DNA of 64,000 nucleotides, taken from positions 62,001-126,000 of the forward strand of contig NZ_JAHWGU010000015.1 in NCBI RefSeq assembly GCF_020873875.1. The letters are read 5' to 3'. The notes under the pieces were generated by a model, which was not told where the DNA came from, made no database searches, and saw nothing but the letters and a program-made list of their open reading frames with translations. The stretch comes from Actinoplanes sp. DH11. GTDB lineage: Bacteria; Actinomycetota; Actinomycetes; Mycobacteriales; Micromonosporaceae. How positions within the stretch are numbered: the stretch's first letter is position 1; each line of letters opens with the position of its first letter. Position numbers and translations under genes: made by a program. Positions 10,150-19,364 of the stretch are shown here, piece after piece.

Positions 10150-12132
10150 TCAGCCGGAGCGGCGCGGGTTCGCGCGCCGCTCCGGGCCGGGCGGCTCGGC
10201 GGCCGGGGGCAGCGTGAACCAGAACGTCGCGCCCCGGCCCTCCGCGCTCTCCGCCCAGATCTCACCGCCGTGCCGTTCCACCGCCCGGTGCACGGTGGTC
10301 AGCCCGATCCCGGTGCCCGGGAAGTCCCGGGCGTCGTGCAGCCGGGCGAACGGGCGGAACAGCTGCCCGGCCTGCTCGGCGGGGAACCCGGCGCCGTTGT
10401 CCCGGACGTAGAACCGGTCGCCCTCGTGACCCACCTCGACCACCGGGTGCTCGACCTTGCGGGTGAACTTCACCGCGTTGTTGATCAGGTTCTCCAGGAT
10501 CACCCGGACCAGGCCCTCGTCGCCGTCGGCGGTCATCCCCTCGGGAACCGCGTACTCCACGATCCGCTTCGGGTCCCGCGCCGCCACATCACTTATCACC
10601 TGCCGCGCCGTGGCCGTCATGTCGAACCTCTCCCGGCGCAGCTCGCCGCGGCTGGCCCGGGCCAGGATCAGCAGCGACTCCACGAGGTCGGCCATCCGCA
10701 GCGCGGCCGCGTGGATCCGGGTGATCCGGTGCCGGGTCTGCTCGCCCAGCGGCTCGCCGTCCTCCTCGTCCAGGACGTGCTCGGCGAAGCTGCTGATCAC
10801 CTGGAGCGGGCCGCGCAGGTCGTGCGAGACCGAACCGGAGAACGCCTCCAGCTCCCGGTTGCGCCACTCCAGCTCCTCGACCAGCGCGGCACGGGTCTCG
10901 GCGAGCTGCCGCGCCGACCGCTCCTCGGCAGCGTCCAGCTCGCGGCGCATCAGCTCCTCGCGGATCCGGCGCGACTCGTCGTGCGACTGCTTGCGGCGGA
11001 TCTGCGCCCGGACGTGCACCAGCAGCCCTTCCGGGATGTCCACGCGCCGCACGTAGTCGTCGGCGCCCGCCGACAGGCAGTCCAGCATGGCGTGCTCGTC
11101 ACCCGTCACGATCAGCGGCAGCTCACCGATCTGCGGTACGTCCCGGATGCTGCGGCAGGCGTTCCGGGCGCGGTCCAGGTCGTCGTCGAAGCCGACCACG
11201 ATGCAGTCCGCCGGCTGCTCGGCCAGCAGTTCCAAGGCCTCGCCGATGTTGGCCGAGAGCACCGTGTCGTACCCCTCGGGCCGCAGCGCGTCCGCCCACA
11301 CCTGCCGGTCGTCGTCGTTCGTGCTGATGATCAGCACCTTGCCCGGGCCGTACAGGTTGCCGAAGCCCTCGATCGGCAGTTGCTCGGCGCTCTGCCGCAG
11401 CACCGCCGCCAGCTTCGCCAGCACCACCGCGAGGTCCTGCTGCTTGCGGACGAACCCGTCGGCGCCGGCCTCCAGCATCTGCATCTCGGTCGCGTAGTCG
11501 TCGGCCGCGGTCATCAGGATGCACGGGGTGTCGCGCAGCGCCGGGTCCAGCCGGATCCGGCGGATCACGGTGGCGCCGTCGATGCCCGGCATCACACCGT
11601 CCACGATCACCGCGTGCGGCCGGCGGTCGGCGGCCATCCGCAGGCCCTCCTCGCCGCTGGCCGCGGTCAGCACCGCGTATCCCTCCGGTTCGAGCAGGTC
11701 ACGCAGCTGTTCGCGGAAGGTCATGCTGTCGTCGATGACGAGCACGCTGGTCCGGTCGGCGCCCTGCGGTGCCTCACCAAGCAGCTGACGGGTACGCGCC
11801 ACGACGTACCCCGCGTCGTAGGGCTTCCCGATGTACTCGTCCGCGCCGGTCCGCAACCCGGCCAGCCGGTCGGCCACCTCCTGTTCGCTGGAGAGCAGCA
11901 TGATCACTACGTCCGGGCGGAGTCCGCGCAGCTCGGCGAGGAGTTCAAGGCCGTCCGCGTCGGGCAGGATCACGTCGAGCACCGCCGCGTCGAAGACCGC
12001 CGCCACGAACGCCGCCCGCGCCTCCGTGCCGCTGGCACACAGGACGGTGGTGAAGCCGTCGTCGGAGAACGCCTCGTGCAGGTCCATCCGCACGGTGAGG
12101 CTGTCGTCCACGATCAGCACGGTCGGCGTCAT
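10150..12132 (-). CDS. Triple-receiver hybrid histidine kinase
   Basis: A 660-residue soluble protein with the inverted order REC-REC-REC-coiled coil-HisKA-HATPase. REC1 (1-120) has IVDDS and the acceptor Asp in AAVLDVILPDADG. REC2 (~125-245) has VIDDS and AVIVDGVMPGIDG. REC3 (~265-380) is degenerate: the acidic pocket reads IISTNDDD and the acceptor strand reads CIVVGFDDDLD, with Gly where the phosphorylated Asp should be. An Arg/Glu-rich coiled coil leads to HisKA (SVSHDLRGPLQVI) and an intact ATPase domain (ENLINNAVKF, DNGAGF, GTGIGLTTVHR). It is the last gene of the chemosensory operon and overlaps cheB by ATGA, so it is the likely output, with CheA as candidate phosphodonor to its receivers. 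Confidence 0.9.
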   Translation of the reverse strand: MTPTVLIVDDSLTVRMDLHEAFSDDGFTTVLCASGTEARAAFVAAVFDAAVLDVILPDADGLELLAELRGLRPDVVIMLLSSEQEVADRLAGLRTGADEYIGKPYDAGYVVARTRQLLGEAPQGADRTSVLVIDDSMTFREQLRDLLEPEGYAVLTAASGEEGLRMAADRRPHAVIVDGVMPGIDGATVIRRIRLDPALRDTPCILMTAADDYATEMQMLEAGADGFVRKQQDLAVVLAKLAAVLRQSAEQLPIEGFGNLYGPGKVLIISTNDDDRQVWADALRPEGYDTVLSANIGEALELLAEQPADCIVVGFDDDLDRARNACRSIRDVPQIGELPLIVTGDEHAMLDCLSAGADDYVRRVDIPEGLLVHVRAQIRRKQSHDESRRIREELMRRELDAAEERSARQLAETRAALVEELEWRNRELEAFSGSVSHDLRGPLQVISSFAEHVLDEEDGEPLGEQTRHRITRIHAAALRMADLVESLLILARASRGELRRERFDMTATARQVISDVAARDPKRIVEYAVPEGMTADGDEGLVRVILENLINNAVKFTRKVEHPVVEVGHEGDRFYVRDNGAGFPAEQAGQLFRPFARLHDARDFPGTGIGLTTVHRAVERHGGEIWAESAEGRGATFWFTLPPAAEPPGPERRANPRRSG

Positions 12133-13193
12133 CGCCGGCCCGCCACGGGATGCAGTTCGGCGATCCGGCCGGCCATCCGGGCCGGTGGCAGCACGTACGC
12201 GGCCGCGCCGATCAGCGCCGCCTCCCGGGGCATCCCGTAGACGACGCAGCTCCCCTCGTCCTGGGCGAACGTGATCGCGCCCCGGTTACGCATCTGCAGC
12301 AGCCCGGTCGCGCCGTCCCGGCCCATCCCGGTGAGCAGGCAACCGGCCGCGGAGGGCCCGAACTCGGCCGCCACCGACTCGAAGAGCACGTCCACCGCCG
12401 GCCGGCAGGAGTGCCGGGGCGGGCCGTCGCTGAGCCGCACCAGCTTGTCGCGGACGTAGAGGTGCCGGTCCGGGGGCGCGAGCAGTACCTGCCCGGCGAT
12501 CCGGCTGACCGGGGTGCCGTCGATCGCGTACCGCACGTTGCGGCCGGTCTGCCCGGCCAGCCAGTCGGAGAACGCCACCGCGAACTGCTCGCTCGCCGCG
12601 ATGTGCTGCACCGCCAGCACCGGGGTGGCGAAGTTCGGCGGCAGCTCGCGGATCAGCTCGGTGAGGGCGCCGGGACCACCGGTGGAGGAACCCACCGCGA
12701 CCACGCCGAGCGCGGGCGCGGCGACCGGCACCGGGGAGGCGGGCGGCACCGGTGCCGCGGTACGGCCCCGCGCACCGAGCCGGGCCCGCGGATGCGTTAT
12801 CACCCGGATCCGGGAGACGATCCGCAGCGTGGTGCGCAGCCGCCGCCCCCAGTCCGCGTCCGAGTCGTCGCCGCGCGGCTTCTCCAGCACGTCCACCGCG
12901 CCGGCGGCCAGCGCGTTGTAGGTGCTGAACAACTCCTGCCGGTCGGCCGACGAGACCACCAGGATCGGCGTCGGATGCTCGGCCATGATGTGCTCGGTCG
13001 CGGCCAGGCCGCTGATCCCGGGCAGCATCATGTCCATCGTGATCACGTCGGGGCGCAACCGGCCGGTCAGCTCGACGGCGTGCTCGCCGTCGACGGCCTC
13101 CCCGACGACCTGCAGCTCCGGATCGGGCGCCAAGGCTTCTCGCAGGTGGTGGCGCATGGTGAGGGAATCCTCGACGATCAGCACCCGGATCAT
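12129..13193 (-). CDS. cheB: CheB protein-glutamate methylesterase
   Basis: A 354-residue two-domain CheB that removes methyl groups from the receptor and so provides adaptation. The receiver has VEDS and acceptor Asp54 (VITMDMMLPGISG). The C-terminal methylesterase domain shows the catalytic Ser in AVGSSTGGPGAL, the His in AVQHIAASEQFA and the Asp in TGMGRDGATGL. ATG at 13193 overlaps the cheA stop by four bases. The pairing with a CheR upstream makes this a self-contained adaptation module. Confidence 0.95.
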   Translation of the reverse strand: MIRVLIVEDSLTMRHHLREALAPDPELQVVGEAVDGEHAVELTGRLRPDVITMDMMLPGISGLAATEHIMAEHPTPILVVSSADRQELFSTYNALAAGAVDVLEKPRGDDSDADWGRRLRTTLRIVSRIRVITHPRARLGARGRTAAPVPPASPVPVAAPALGVVAVGSSTGGPGALTELIRELPPNFATPVLAVQHIAASEQFAVAFSDWLAGQTGRNVRYAIDGTPVSRIAGQVLLAPPDRHLYVRDKLVRLSDGPPRHSCRPAVDVLFESVAAEFGPSAAGCLLTGMGRDGATGLLQMRNRGAITFAQDEGSCVVYGMPREAALIGAAAYVLPPARMAGRIAELHPVAGRR

Positions 13194-15325
13194 GAGCGCA
13201 CCACCAGACGACGGATGTGTGCCAACAGCTCCTCCTGGTCGAACTCGCCCTTGACCACGTAGGCGTCGGCGCCGGCGGAACGGCCGCGTTCCCGGTCCTC
13301 GGCGCCGGCCCGGGAACTGACAAGCACGCACGGGACGCCGGACAGTTCCGGGTCGGCCCGGATCCGTTCCACAAGCGTGAAGCCGTCGATGCCGGGCATG
13401 TCGATGTCGCTGAGCACCAGGCCGTACCGGCTGGCGCGGGCCTTCTCCAGGCCCTCCTCGCCGGACGCGGCCAGCTCCACCTGGTAACCGGCCGACTCGA
13501 GGATGCTGCGCTCCAGCATCCGGGTGGTCAGCGAGTCGTCGACGACCAGGACCGGCAGCGGTTCGGCGGCCGGCGAGGCGGCCGTGCCGGCCCCGCTGCC
13601 GTGCCGGCGCAGCACCTCGGTGGCCAGGCCCTCCGGGTCCAGCACCAGCCGGGGACGGCCGTCGGCCTCGACCGAGACGCTGCTGATGATCGGTGACGCG
13701 GGCGCCAGGTCCGGCAGCGGGCGGGCGACGAGCGCCGAGGTGCCGCAGAGCCGGTCCACCCCGATCGCCAGCGTGCCGGCGGTGCAGTTCAGCACGACGG
13801 CGGCCCCGGTGCCCGGCACGTCGGGGACCGTGTCGCCGGTGTAGAGCACCTCGGCCAGAGGGAGGAACGGTGCCGCGCTCCCGTCGTACAGGATCCGGCC
13901 GCTGGAGGTCGCGGTGGCCGCCTCCGCGGCACTCAGCCGCAGGCATCCGCGGACCGCGTCCAGCGGGACCGTCGCGGTGGCGCCGCCCGCCTCCACCATC
14001 AGGCCGGTCATGCTGAGCAGCGTCAGCGGGATGACCAGCTCCACGGTGGCACCCTCGCCCGGTGTGCTGCGCACCCGCACCTCGCCGTGCAACTGCGCGG
14101 CGACGTCCCGCACCGCGTCCATCCCGATACCGCGCCCGGCCACCTCGGTGACCTTCGGCGAGGTGCTGATCCCGCCGTGCAGCACCAGGTCCAGCAGCTC
14201 CCGGTCGGCAGGCGGCGGGTCGCCGGGACCGAGCATCCCGCGTTCCTGCGCGGTGCGCCGCAGTGCCGCCAGGTCGAAGCCCCGGCCGTCGTCGGAGCAG
14301 CGGAACAGGGCCCACCGGCCGCGCCGCTCCACCTCGAAGGTGACGGTGCCCTCGGCGGGTTTGCCGGCGGTCAGCCGCTCCGGTTCCGGTTCGATGCCGT
14401 GCACCACCGCGTTGCGCACCACGTGCAGGAACGCGCCACTGGCCGGGCTGAGCAGGTGCGCGCCCATCCGGATGTCCGCGCCGCGCGAGACGAACCGCAC
14501 CCGGCGGCCCTCCGCGTCGGCGGCGTCGCGGACCGCCCGGCGCAACGTGGTGAAGATGCTCCCCGCCGGCACCAGCCGCAGGCCTTCCGCCTTGGCCCGG
14601 ACGTCGTCGAGCCCGCGCACGATCTGGTCGACCGCGTCGGTGAAGCGGCGGCTCGCCGAACCCAGTTCGGCGGCGAGCCGCTCGGCGGACACCCGGACGG
14701 GGCCGTCCACCGCCGAGCGGCCGGCGCGCAGCTGGTCCGAAAGGGCCTCGGCGCTGCGGTGCAGGCGTTCCATGGTGCCGCAGCCGTCACGCAGCGGCAT
14801 CATCTGCGCGTTCGTCTCGCCGATCGCGTCGAGCAGTTCGTCGAGGTCGCTGGTGGTGGCCCGGCCCGGCCCGCTCAGCGGTTCCGGCGCGGGCGGCGGC
14901 TGCGGCGCCGACACCGGCACCGGCGCCGGATCAGGTGCGGCCGGCCGGACCGCCGGCTCGCCCGCCGCGGCCGCCGGCTGTTCCGGCGGCTCGGGAGCTT
15001 CCGGCGGCGGCGGTGCCTCCAGCAGGGCCACCTGTGCCGCGATCTCGTCGTTGAGACGCAGCAACTCCCGCATCTCCTCGGCCGCCAGCGGGGCGTCCCC
15101 CGACCGGTGCGGGACCAGGATGTCCTCGAACGCGTGCGCCCGGTCCGCGATCTCCTTCTGCTTCACCACCCGGGCCGCGCCCTTGAGGGTGTGCGCGACA
15201 CGCAGCAACCGGCCCACCGGTTCGGGCCCCGGCCGCTGGTCGAGGTCGAGCACCCCGGCACTGATCTGGTCGACCAGCTCCCGCGCCTCGAGCCGGAAGT
15301 ACCTGAGCGGGTCACGGCCCCCCAT
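13190..15325 (-). CDS. cheA: CheA histidine kinase with C-terminal receiver
   Basis: A 711-residue hybrid CheA. An HPt domain carries the phospho-His (about His45, in VAHTLKGAARVV). A Pro/Ala/Glu linker (about 105-165) replaces the usual P2 domain. Then come a dimerisation region, an intact ATPase (HVVRNAVVHGIEPE, DDGRGFD, GRGIGMDAV), a CheW-like P5 domain (about 430-560) and a C-terminal receiver with VVDDSLTTR and acceptor Asp in LVLSDIDMPGIDG. CheA-REC fusions of this kind (WspE, FrzE, PixL) are typical of chemosensory systems that control functions other than flagella. It overlaps the receptor gene by one base (TGATG). Confidence 0.95.
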   Translation of the reverse strand: MGGRDPLRYFRLEARELVDQISAGVLDLDQRPGPEPVGRLLRVAHTLKGAARVVKQKEIADRAHAFEDILVPHRSGDAPLAAEEMRELLRLNDEIAAQVALLEAPPPPEAPEPPEQPAAAAGEPAVRPAAPDPAPVPVSAPQPPPAPEPLSGPGRATTSDLDELLDAIGETNAQMMPLRDGCGTMERLHRSAEALSDQLRAGRSAVDGPVRVSAERLAAELGSASRRFTDAVDQIVRGLDDVRAKAEGLRLVPAGSIFTTLRRAVRDAADAEGRRVRFVSRGADIRMGAHLLSPASGAFLHVVRNAVVHGIEPEPERLTAGKPAEGTVTFEVERRGRWALFRCSDDGRGFDLAALRRTAQERGMLGPGDPPPADRELLDLVLHGGISTSPKVTEVAGRGIGMDAVRDVAAQLHGEVRVRSTPGEGATVELVIPLTLLSMTGLMVEAGGATATVPLDAVRGCLRLSAAEAATATSSGRILYDGSAAPFLPLAEVLYTGDTVPDVPGTGAAVVLNCTAGTLAIGVDRLCGTSALVARPLPDLAPASPIISSVSVEADGRPRLVLDPEGLATEVLRRHGSGAGTAASPAAEPLPVLVVDDSLTTRMLERSILESAGYQVELAASGEEGLEKARASRYGLVLSDIDMPGIDGFTLVERIRADPELSGVPCVLVSSRAGAEDRERGRSAGADAYVVKGEFDQEELLAHIRRLVVRS

Positions 15326-16794
15326 CAGTGCTTACCGGAACCCACGAGTTCGAGCAGGTCACCGGAGAGCGCGGTGAGGTGTGCGGCGGTCTGCTTGGTC
15401 TGCACCGCGCTGGCCTCGGTCTCGCGGGAGACCCGCGCGGTGTCGCCGGCGGCCACGTTGACCTGCTCGACGGCGGTGGTCTGCTGCTTCGTGCTGAGCT
15501 CGATCTCCCGGGTGGCGTCGTTCGTGGTGGCGACCAGCTTGACGATCTCCCGGAACGAGTTGGTGGCCTCGTTGAACTGCCGGGCGCCGGAGTCCACCGC
15601 CTTCGCCCCGATCTCGGTCGCCATCACCGTGGTGTTGACCGCGCCCCGGACGTCCTCGATCAGCGCCCGGATCTCCTTGGCCGACGCCGCCGTCCGGTCC
15701 GCCAGCTTGCGAATCTCCTCGGCCACCACCGCGAACCGCCGGCCCCACTCACCGGCGCCGCTCGCCTCGATGGTCGCGTTGATGGCCAGGATGTTGGTCT
15801 GCTCGGCCAGCTCGGAGACCAGGTCGACGACCATGCCGATCTGCTGCGACTTCTCGCCGAGCGCCAGCATGTGCTGCACGATCTGATCCACCTGCGTCCG
15901 GATCGCGGTCATCGACATCCGGGTCTGGTCGATCGTCGAGTCGCCGGCCCGGGCCGCCGCTTCGGTGTCCTCGGCGATCTTCGACACCCGCTGCGCGGAC
16001 TCGGCGATCTGCCGCGAGGTGATCAGCAGCTCGCTGATCGTCGTGGTGATCTCGCTCATCGCGCTCGCCTGGTCCCGGCCGCCGCTGACCTGCTGCGACG
16101 CCGCCGCCTCCAGCTGCGCCGACGAGCTCTGGATGTGGCCGACCGCCGCACCGACCTCGCGGCGCAGGTCCCGGTTGAGCCGCCAGGCCACGCCGCCCGC
16201 GCAGGCGACGGCGAGCGCACCCAGGGCCAGGATGACAGCGACCACGAGGCCGGCCTGGTCCGTCGACTCCGTCCGGCGCTCCTCCACGTCCGCGCGGACC
16301 CGCGCGATCAGATCGGCGAGCTCGTCCTGCATGGTCACCCGCAGCGGCTTCGCCTGGCCGTCGTTGAGCCGCACGATGTCGTCGACGGTGGCGCCGTTGG
16401 CCCGCTGGTTCATCACCTTGGCGATCGCGTCGGCGTACGCCTGCTCCGCCGCGGCCACCCGGTCCAGGTTGTCCCGCGTGGCGTCGTCCTCGATCGACTC
16501 CCGCAACGTGGCGACCTGCTGCTGGAACGTCGTCCGGTCGGCGGTGGCCGCGTCGGCGTACTCGTCGGTCACGTAGAGCAGATAGCCGCGCACGTTGGCC
16601 AGCCGGGTCTCGAAGATCCGGCCCAGGGCCTCGGCCCCGGTCAGGTTCGTGGTCGCCGCCGCGATCACCCGGTCCTTCGACTCGACCGCCAGGGACAGCC
16701 CGAAGACCGCCACGAAGACCGACAGCAGGGTGAAGACGATGGTGATGGCGATACCGGTGGCCAGCTTCCGGCCGAACGTGTGCCCTGCCATCAT
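15325..16794 (-). CDS. Methyl-accepting chemotaxis protein, CHASE3-like sensor
   Basis: A 489-residue transmembrane receptor: helix 1 at about residues 10-35, an extracellular four-helix region of about 150 residues with [14 protein letters not shown], which fits CHASE3, helix 2 near 190-212, then a cytoplasmic signalling coiled coil. I see no clear HAMP between helix 2 and the coiled coil. The hairpin tip reads [40 protein letters not shown]: the CheA/CheW contact region is conserved, although the usual EAARAGE is EASGAGE. Two ATGs in a row (16794, 16791) open the frame; the first overlaps the cheW stop by ATGA. WspA-type receptors likewise use non-classical sensors and respond to surface or envelope state. 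Confidence 0.93.
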   Translation of the reverse strand: MMAGHTFGRKLATGIAITIVFTLLSVFVAVFGLSLAVESKDRVIAAATTNLTGAEALGRIFETRLANVRGYLLYVTDEYADAATADRTTFQQQVATLRESIEDDATRDNLDRVAAAEQAYADAIAKVMNQRANGATVDDIVRLNDGQAKPLRVTMQDELADLIARVRADVEERRTESTDQAGLVVAVILALGALAVACAGGVAWRLNRDLRREVGAAVGHIQSSSAQLEAAASQQVSGGRDQASAMSEITTTISELLITSRQIAESAQRVSKIAEDTEAAARAGDSTIDQTRMSMTAIRTQVDQIVQHMLALGEKSQQIGMVVDLVSELAEQTNILAINATIEASGAGEWGRRFAVVAEEIRKLADRTAASAKEIRALIEDVRGAVNTTVMATEIGAKAVDSGARQFNEATNSFREIVKLVATTNDATREIELSTKQQTTAVEQVNVAAGDTARVSRETEASAVQTKQTAAHLTALSGDLLELVGSGKH

Positions 16795-17333
16795 GACGTC
16801 TCCTTCGGGTCGGGCTGGTGCCCGGCCAGCTGATGTACGAGAGCGCGGGTCGCCGGCACGTCCACGATCGGCCGGTTGCCGTCCGGCAGGCGGACCAGTC
16901 CCTGGAGGTAGGTGCCGGGCCCGGCGTCGCCGATGGAGCCCTCCACCACGTCGACGACCGGCACCCGCAGATGGTGGTCGAGCCGGTGGAAGGCGAGCGC
17001 GAGCGGCGGGGCGCCGGTGGTCAGGACGAGCCAGCGGGGGCGCTCCGGGATCGGGTGGCCGAGCAGGGCGGCCAGGTCGTAGACGGGCACCACGGCGCCG
17101 GCGAACCCGGCGACACCGAGCAGGGCGGGCACGGGGGTGGGCAGCGCGGTCACCGCGCGGTCGGGATGGACACCGGAGGCCTGGGAGAGGCGCAACGCGT
17201 ACGGGCGCCCGCCCACCCCGATCGCCAGCAGTTCCACGCTGTCGGCGCCGACGGTCCGGGCCGGTTCGGCGAACGACCTGTCGAAGTCGGTCCGCAGCCG
17301 GTTCACCCGCTCCGCGACGGTCCGCCCGGTCAT
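16791..17333 (-). CDS. cheW: CheW scaffold protein (proximal to receptor)
   Basis: A 180-residue CheW-domain protein. After a short helical N-terminal extension ([21 protein letters not shown]) the β-barrel contains the recognisable strands [37 protein letters not shown] and a C-terminal [11 protein letters not shown]. It couples the receptor to CheA. ATG at 17333 overlaps the cheR stop by four bases. A second CheW-like gene opens the operon; two CheWs flanking a CheR-TPR is the WspB-WspC-WspD pattern. Confidence 0.9.
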   Translation of the reverse strand: MTGRTVAERVNRLRTDFDRSFAEPARTVGADSVELLAIGVGGRPYALRLSQASGVHPDRAVTALPTPVPALLGVAGFAGAVVPVYDLAALLGHPIPERPRWLVLTTGAPPLALAFHRLDHHLRVPVVDVVEGSIGDAGPGTYLQGLVRLPDGNRPIVDVPATRALVHQLAGHQPDPKETS

Positions 17334-18694
17334 CGCCGCACCCCGCACGCCTCGAGTTCGGCACGGCACAGCGTGGTGAGGGCCAGCCGCCCGAACCCGC
17401 CGCCGAACAGCACGATCCGTTCCTCGTCCTCCCGGACCAGCAGCTCCAGCGCCGGTTGCAGGTGCGCCACCGCCCCCCGGTCGTCGCCGCGCCGCCGGAA
17501 CAGCAGGCCCAGCCGCAGCCGGGGCATCGCGAAGGCCGGGTCCAGGTAGGCGGCGAGCCGGTACTGCCCGGCCGCCTGCTCGGCGCAGTCCAGCTCGTGG
17601 CAGACGCCGAGCAGGTGGTGCGCGTCCGGGTGTGGCCCGCCGATGTCCATCAGCCGGTGCGCGGCGTCCCGGGCCTCCTCGACCCGCCCGGTCTGCGCGA
17701 GCAGCACCCCGCGCATCAGCAGCTCGCGGACCCCGGACGGTGCGCGCATCACGTCCAGGGCGTCGGCGAACCGGTCGTCGCGCAACAGTCCCAGCGCCCG
17801 CTCGTAGTCGTCCCCGGCACCCGTCTCGTTCTGGCGCGGCGGCGGTGCCGGTGCGGGCCGGGACTCCCGGCGGGGCTGCTGCGCGCGGCGGTAGTAGACC
17901 GTACCGCCGTCGTGGAAGACCTCGAGGTCGTCGGGGTCGCTGCCCAGCGAGTCGGTGTGCCCGAGGAACAGGTATCCGCCCTCGGCCAGCGAATCGGTCA
18001 GGTGCCGGATCAGCCGGTCGGCGACGGCCGGGGTGAGGTACATCAGCAGGTTGCGGCAGAAGATCACGTCGTACCGGCCCGGCTGCCACAGGTGCGGCGC
18101 CTCGTCGGCCAGGTTCTGCTCGAGGAACTGCACGATCGCGACCGCCTCGTCGGCCACCCGGAACTCGTCGCCCGCCGGCCGGAACCAGCGCCGCCGCATG
18201 TCATCCGGTGTCTCCCGCAGCGACCAGCCGGCATAGGTCGCGGTCCGGGCCTTCGCCAGCATCCGCCGGTTCGCGTCCACCCCGGTCACCGCGAGGATCC
18301 AATCGCTGCCGGGCCGGGCCCGGCAGGCCTCGATGGCGAGGGAGTACGCCTCCTCGCCGGACGAGCACCCCACCGAGATCAGTCGCAGCACCCGCTGCCC
18401 GGCCCGTGCCGCGATCCGCGCCGGCAACGCCTGGTCCCGCAGGATCCGGAACTGGTCGCTGTGCCGGAAGAAGTACGTCTCGGTGATGCTGAGCGCCTCC
18501 GCCAGCTCCGCCGTCTCACCGTCCCAGCCCGGTTCGGCGAGCCGGTTCAGGTACTCCCGCTCGCTCAACCCGTGCGCTGCCGCCCGCGCCGACAGCACGG
18601 TCGCGGTCTGCGCGCCGTCCTGATCGGTGGCGGTCCACCCGAGCCGCCGTTGCAGCAGCTCCCAGAACCGGGCCAGGTCCGCACCGCGGATCAT
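17330..18694 (-). CDS. cheR: CheR methyltransferase with C-terminal TPR-like region
   Basis: A 454-residue CheR. The methyltransferase part has the SAM-binding loop [30 protein letters not shown] and [14 protein letters not shown]. After residue ~300 come a charged linker and helical repeats ([19 protein letters not shown]..., [21 protein letters not shown]..., [22 protein letters not shown]) consistent with tetratricopeptide repeats, as in WspC and FrzF. It would methylate the receptor encoded two genes downstream. ATG at 18694 overlaps the upstream cheW stop by four bases; the frame runs further upstream but that part is Gly/Arg-rich antisense-like sequence. Confidence 0.93.
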   Translation of the reverse strand: MIRGADLARFWELLQRRLGWTATDQDGAQTATVLSARAAAHGLSEREYLNRLAEPGWDGETAELAEALSITETYFFRHSDQFRILRDQALPARIAARAGQRVLRLISVGCSSGEEAYSLAIEACRARPGSDWILAVTGVDANRRMLAKARTATYAGWSLRETPDDMRRRWFRPAGDEFRVADEAVAIVQFLEQNLADEAPHLWQPGRYDVIFCRNLLMYLTPAVADRLIRHLTDSLAEGGYLFLGHTDSLGSDPDDLEVFHDGGTVYYRRAQQPRRESRPAPAPPPRQNETGAGDDYERALGLLRDDRFADALDVMRAPSGVRELLMRGVLLAQTGRVEEARDAAHRLMDIGGPHPDAHHLLGVCHELDCAEQAAGQYRLAAYLDPAFAMPRLRLGLLFRRRGDDRGAVAHLQPALELLVREDEERIVLFGGGFGRLALTTLCRAELEACGVRR

Positions 18695-19233
18695 CCCGCC
18701 GCCCCCGCGGTCTCGGCGACCCGGCCCGCCGCCGTCTCCGTTGCGTGCGCCGCCTCCGGCGCGGCGGCGAGTGCCGCGCTCGCGGCCTCCCACACCTCGT
18801 CCGGCACGGCCCGGATGCCGTGCAGCAGCAGCAGGGGATCGGTCCCGATCCGGCCCACCGCCGCGACGAGCGACTTCGAGACCACGCCGCTGAGAATCGC
18901 GACCGGCCCCTCGGGTGGCACCACGTCGATCTCCTGCACGCCCAGGACCGGCCCGGTGGCGCAGGCGATCGTCCCCTGCCCGGCACGGACCGCCACGTAG
19001 CGTTCGATGTCCCCGATCTCACCGGTGAGCAGCCGGGTCACGTCCACGACGGGCGACGGCGCGCCGCGCAGGATGGCCAGCCCGCGAACGTAGGGCGGCG
19101 TCCCGGCGAGCGGCCGCGTCCGCAGCGGCCGCATCGTCTCGACCACCTCATCGAGCGGGAACGCGCAGAACAACGCGCCGGCCTGAAAGACCAGTGCGAC
19201 AATCCCGGCTGACTCACCCCGCTGCCCCACCAC
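18691..19233 (-). CDS. cheW: CheW-like scaffold protein, operon leader
   Basis: A 180-residue CheW-domain protein (FQAGALFCAFPLDEVVETMRPLRTRPLAG, VRGLAILRGAPSPVVDVTRLLTG) with an Ala/Glu-rich tail of ~35 residues. It is the first gene of the seven-gene chemosensory operon. The start is the GTG at 19233, immediately followed by a second GTG; neither has a ribosome-binding site, and a -10 hexamer six bases upstream suggests a leaderless transcript. Function by analogy with WspD: a second adaptor that adjusts array assembly. Confidence 0.88.
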   Translation of the reverse strand: MVGQRGESAGIVALVFQAGALFCAFPLDEVVETMRPLRTRPLAGTPPYVRGLAILRGAPSPVVDVTRLLTGEIGDIERYVAVRAGQGTIACATGPVLGVQEIDVVPPEGPVAILSGVVSKSLVAAVGRIGTDPLLLLHGIRAVPDEVWEAASAALAAAPEAAHATETAAGRVAETAGAAG

Positions 19234-19239
19234 TCGCTC

Positions 19240-19245
19240 AGGCTA
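19240..19245 (-). promoter_or_regulatory. -10 element of the chemosensory operon
   Basis: On the minus strand TAGCCT ends six bases before the GTG at 19233, matching the TANNNT consensus and leaderless spacing. It is the only promoter candidate I see for the seven coupled genes 19233-10150. Confidence 0.5.
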
Positions 19246-19364
19246 GCGAGTGATTCACGGGCTTTCGCGAGCTTCGCTCGCTTTGCACCCCTGCCGGTCG
19301 GCGACCCGGCACGACACCACCGGTCCCGGCGAGCGGCCGCCCTCCGCCCGCCGGGACCGGCTGC

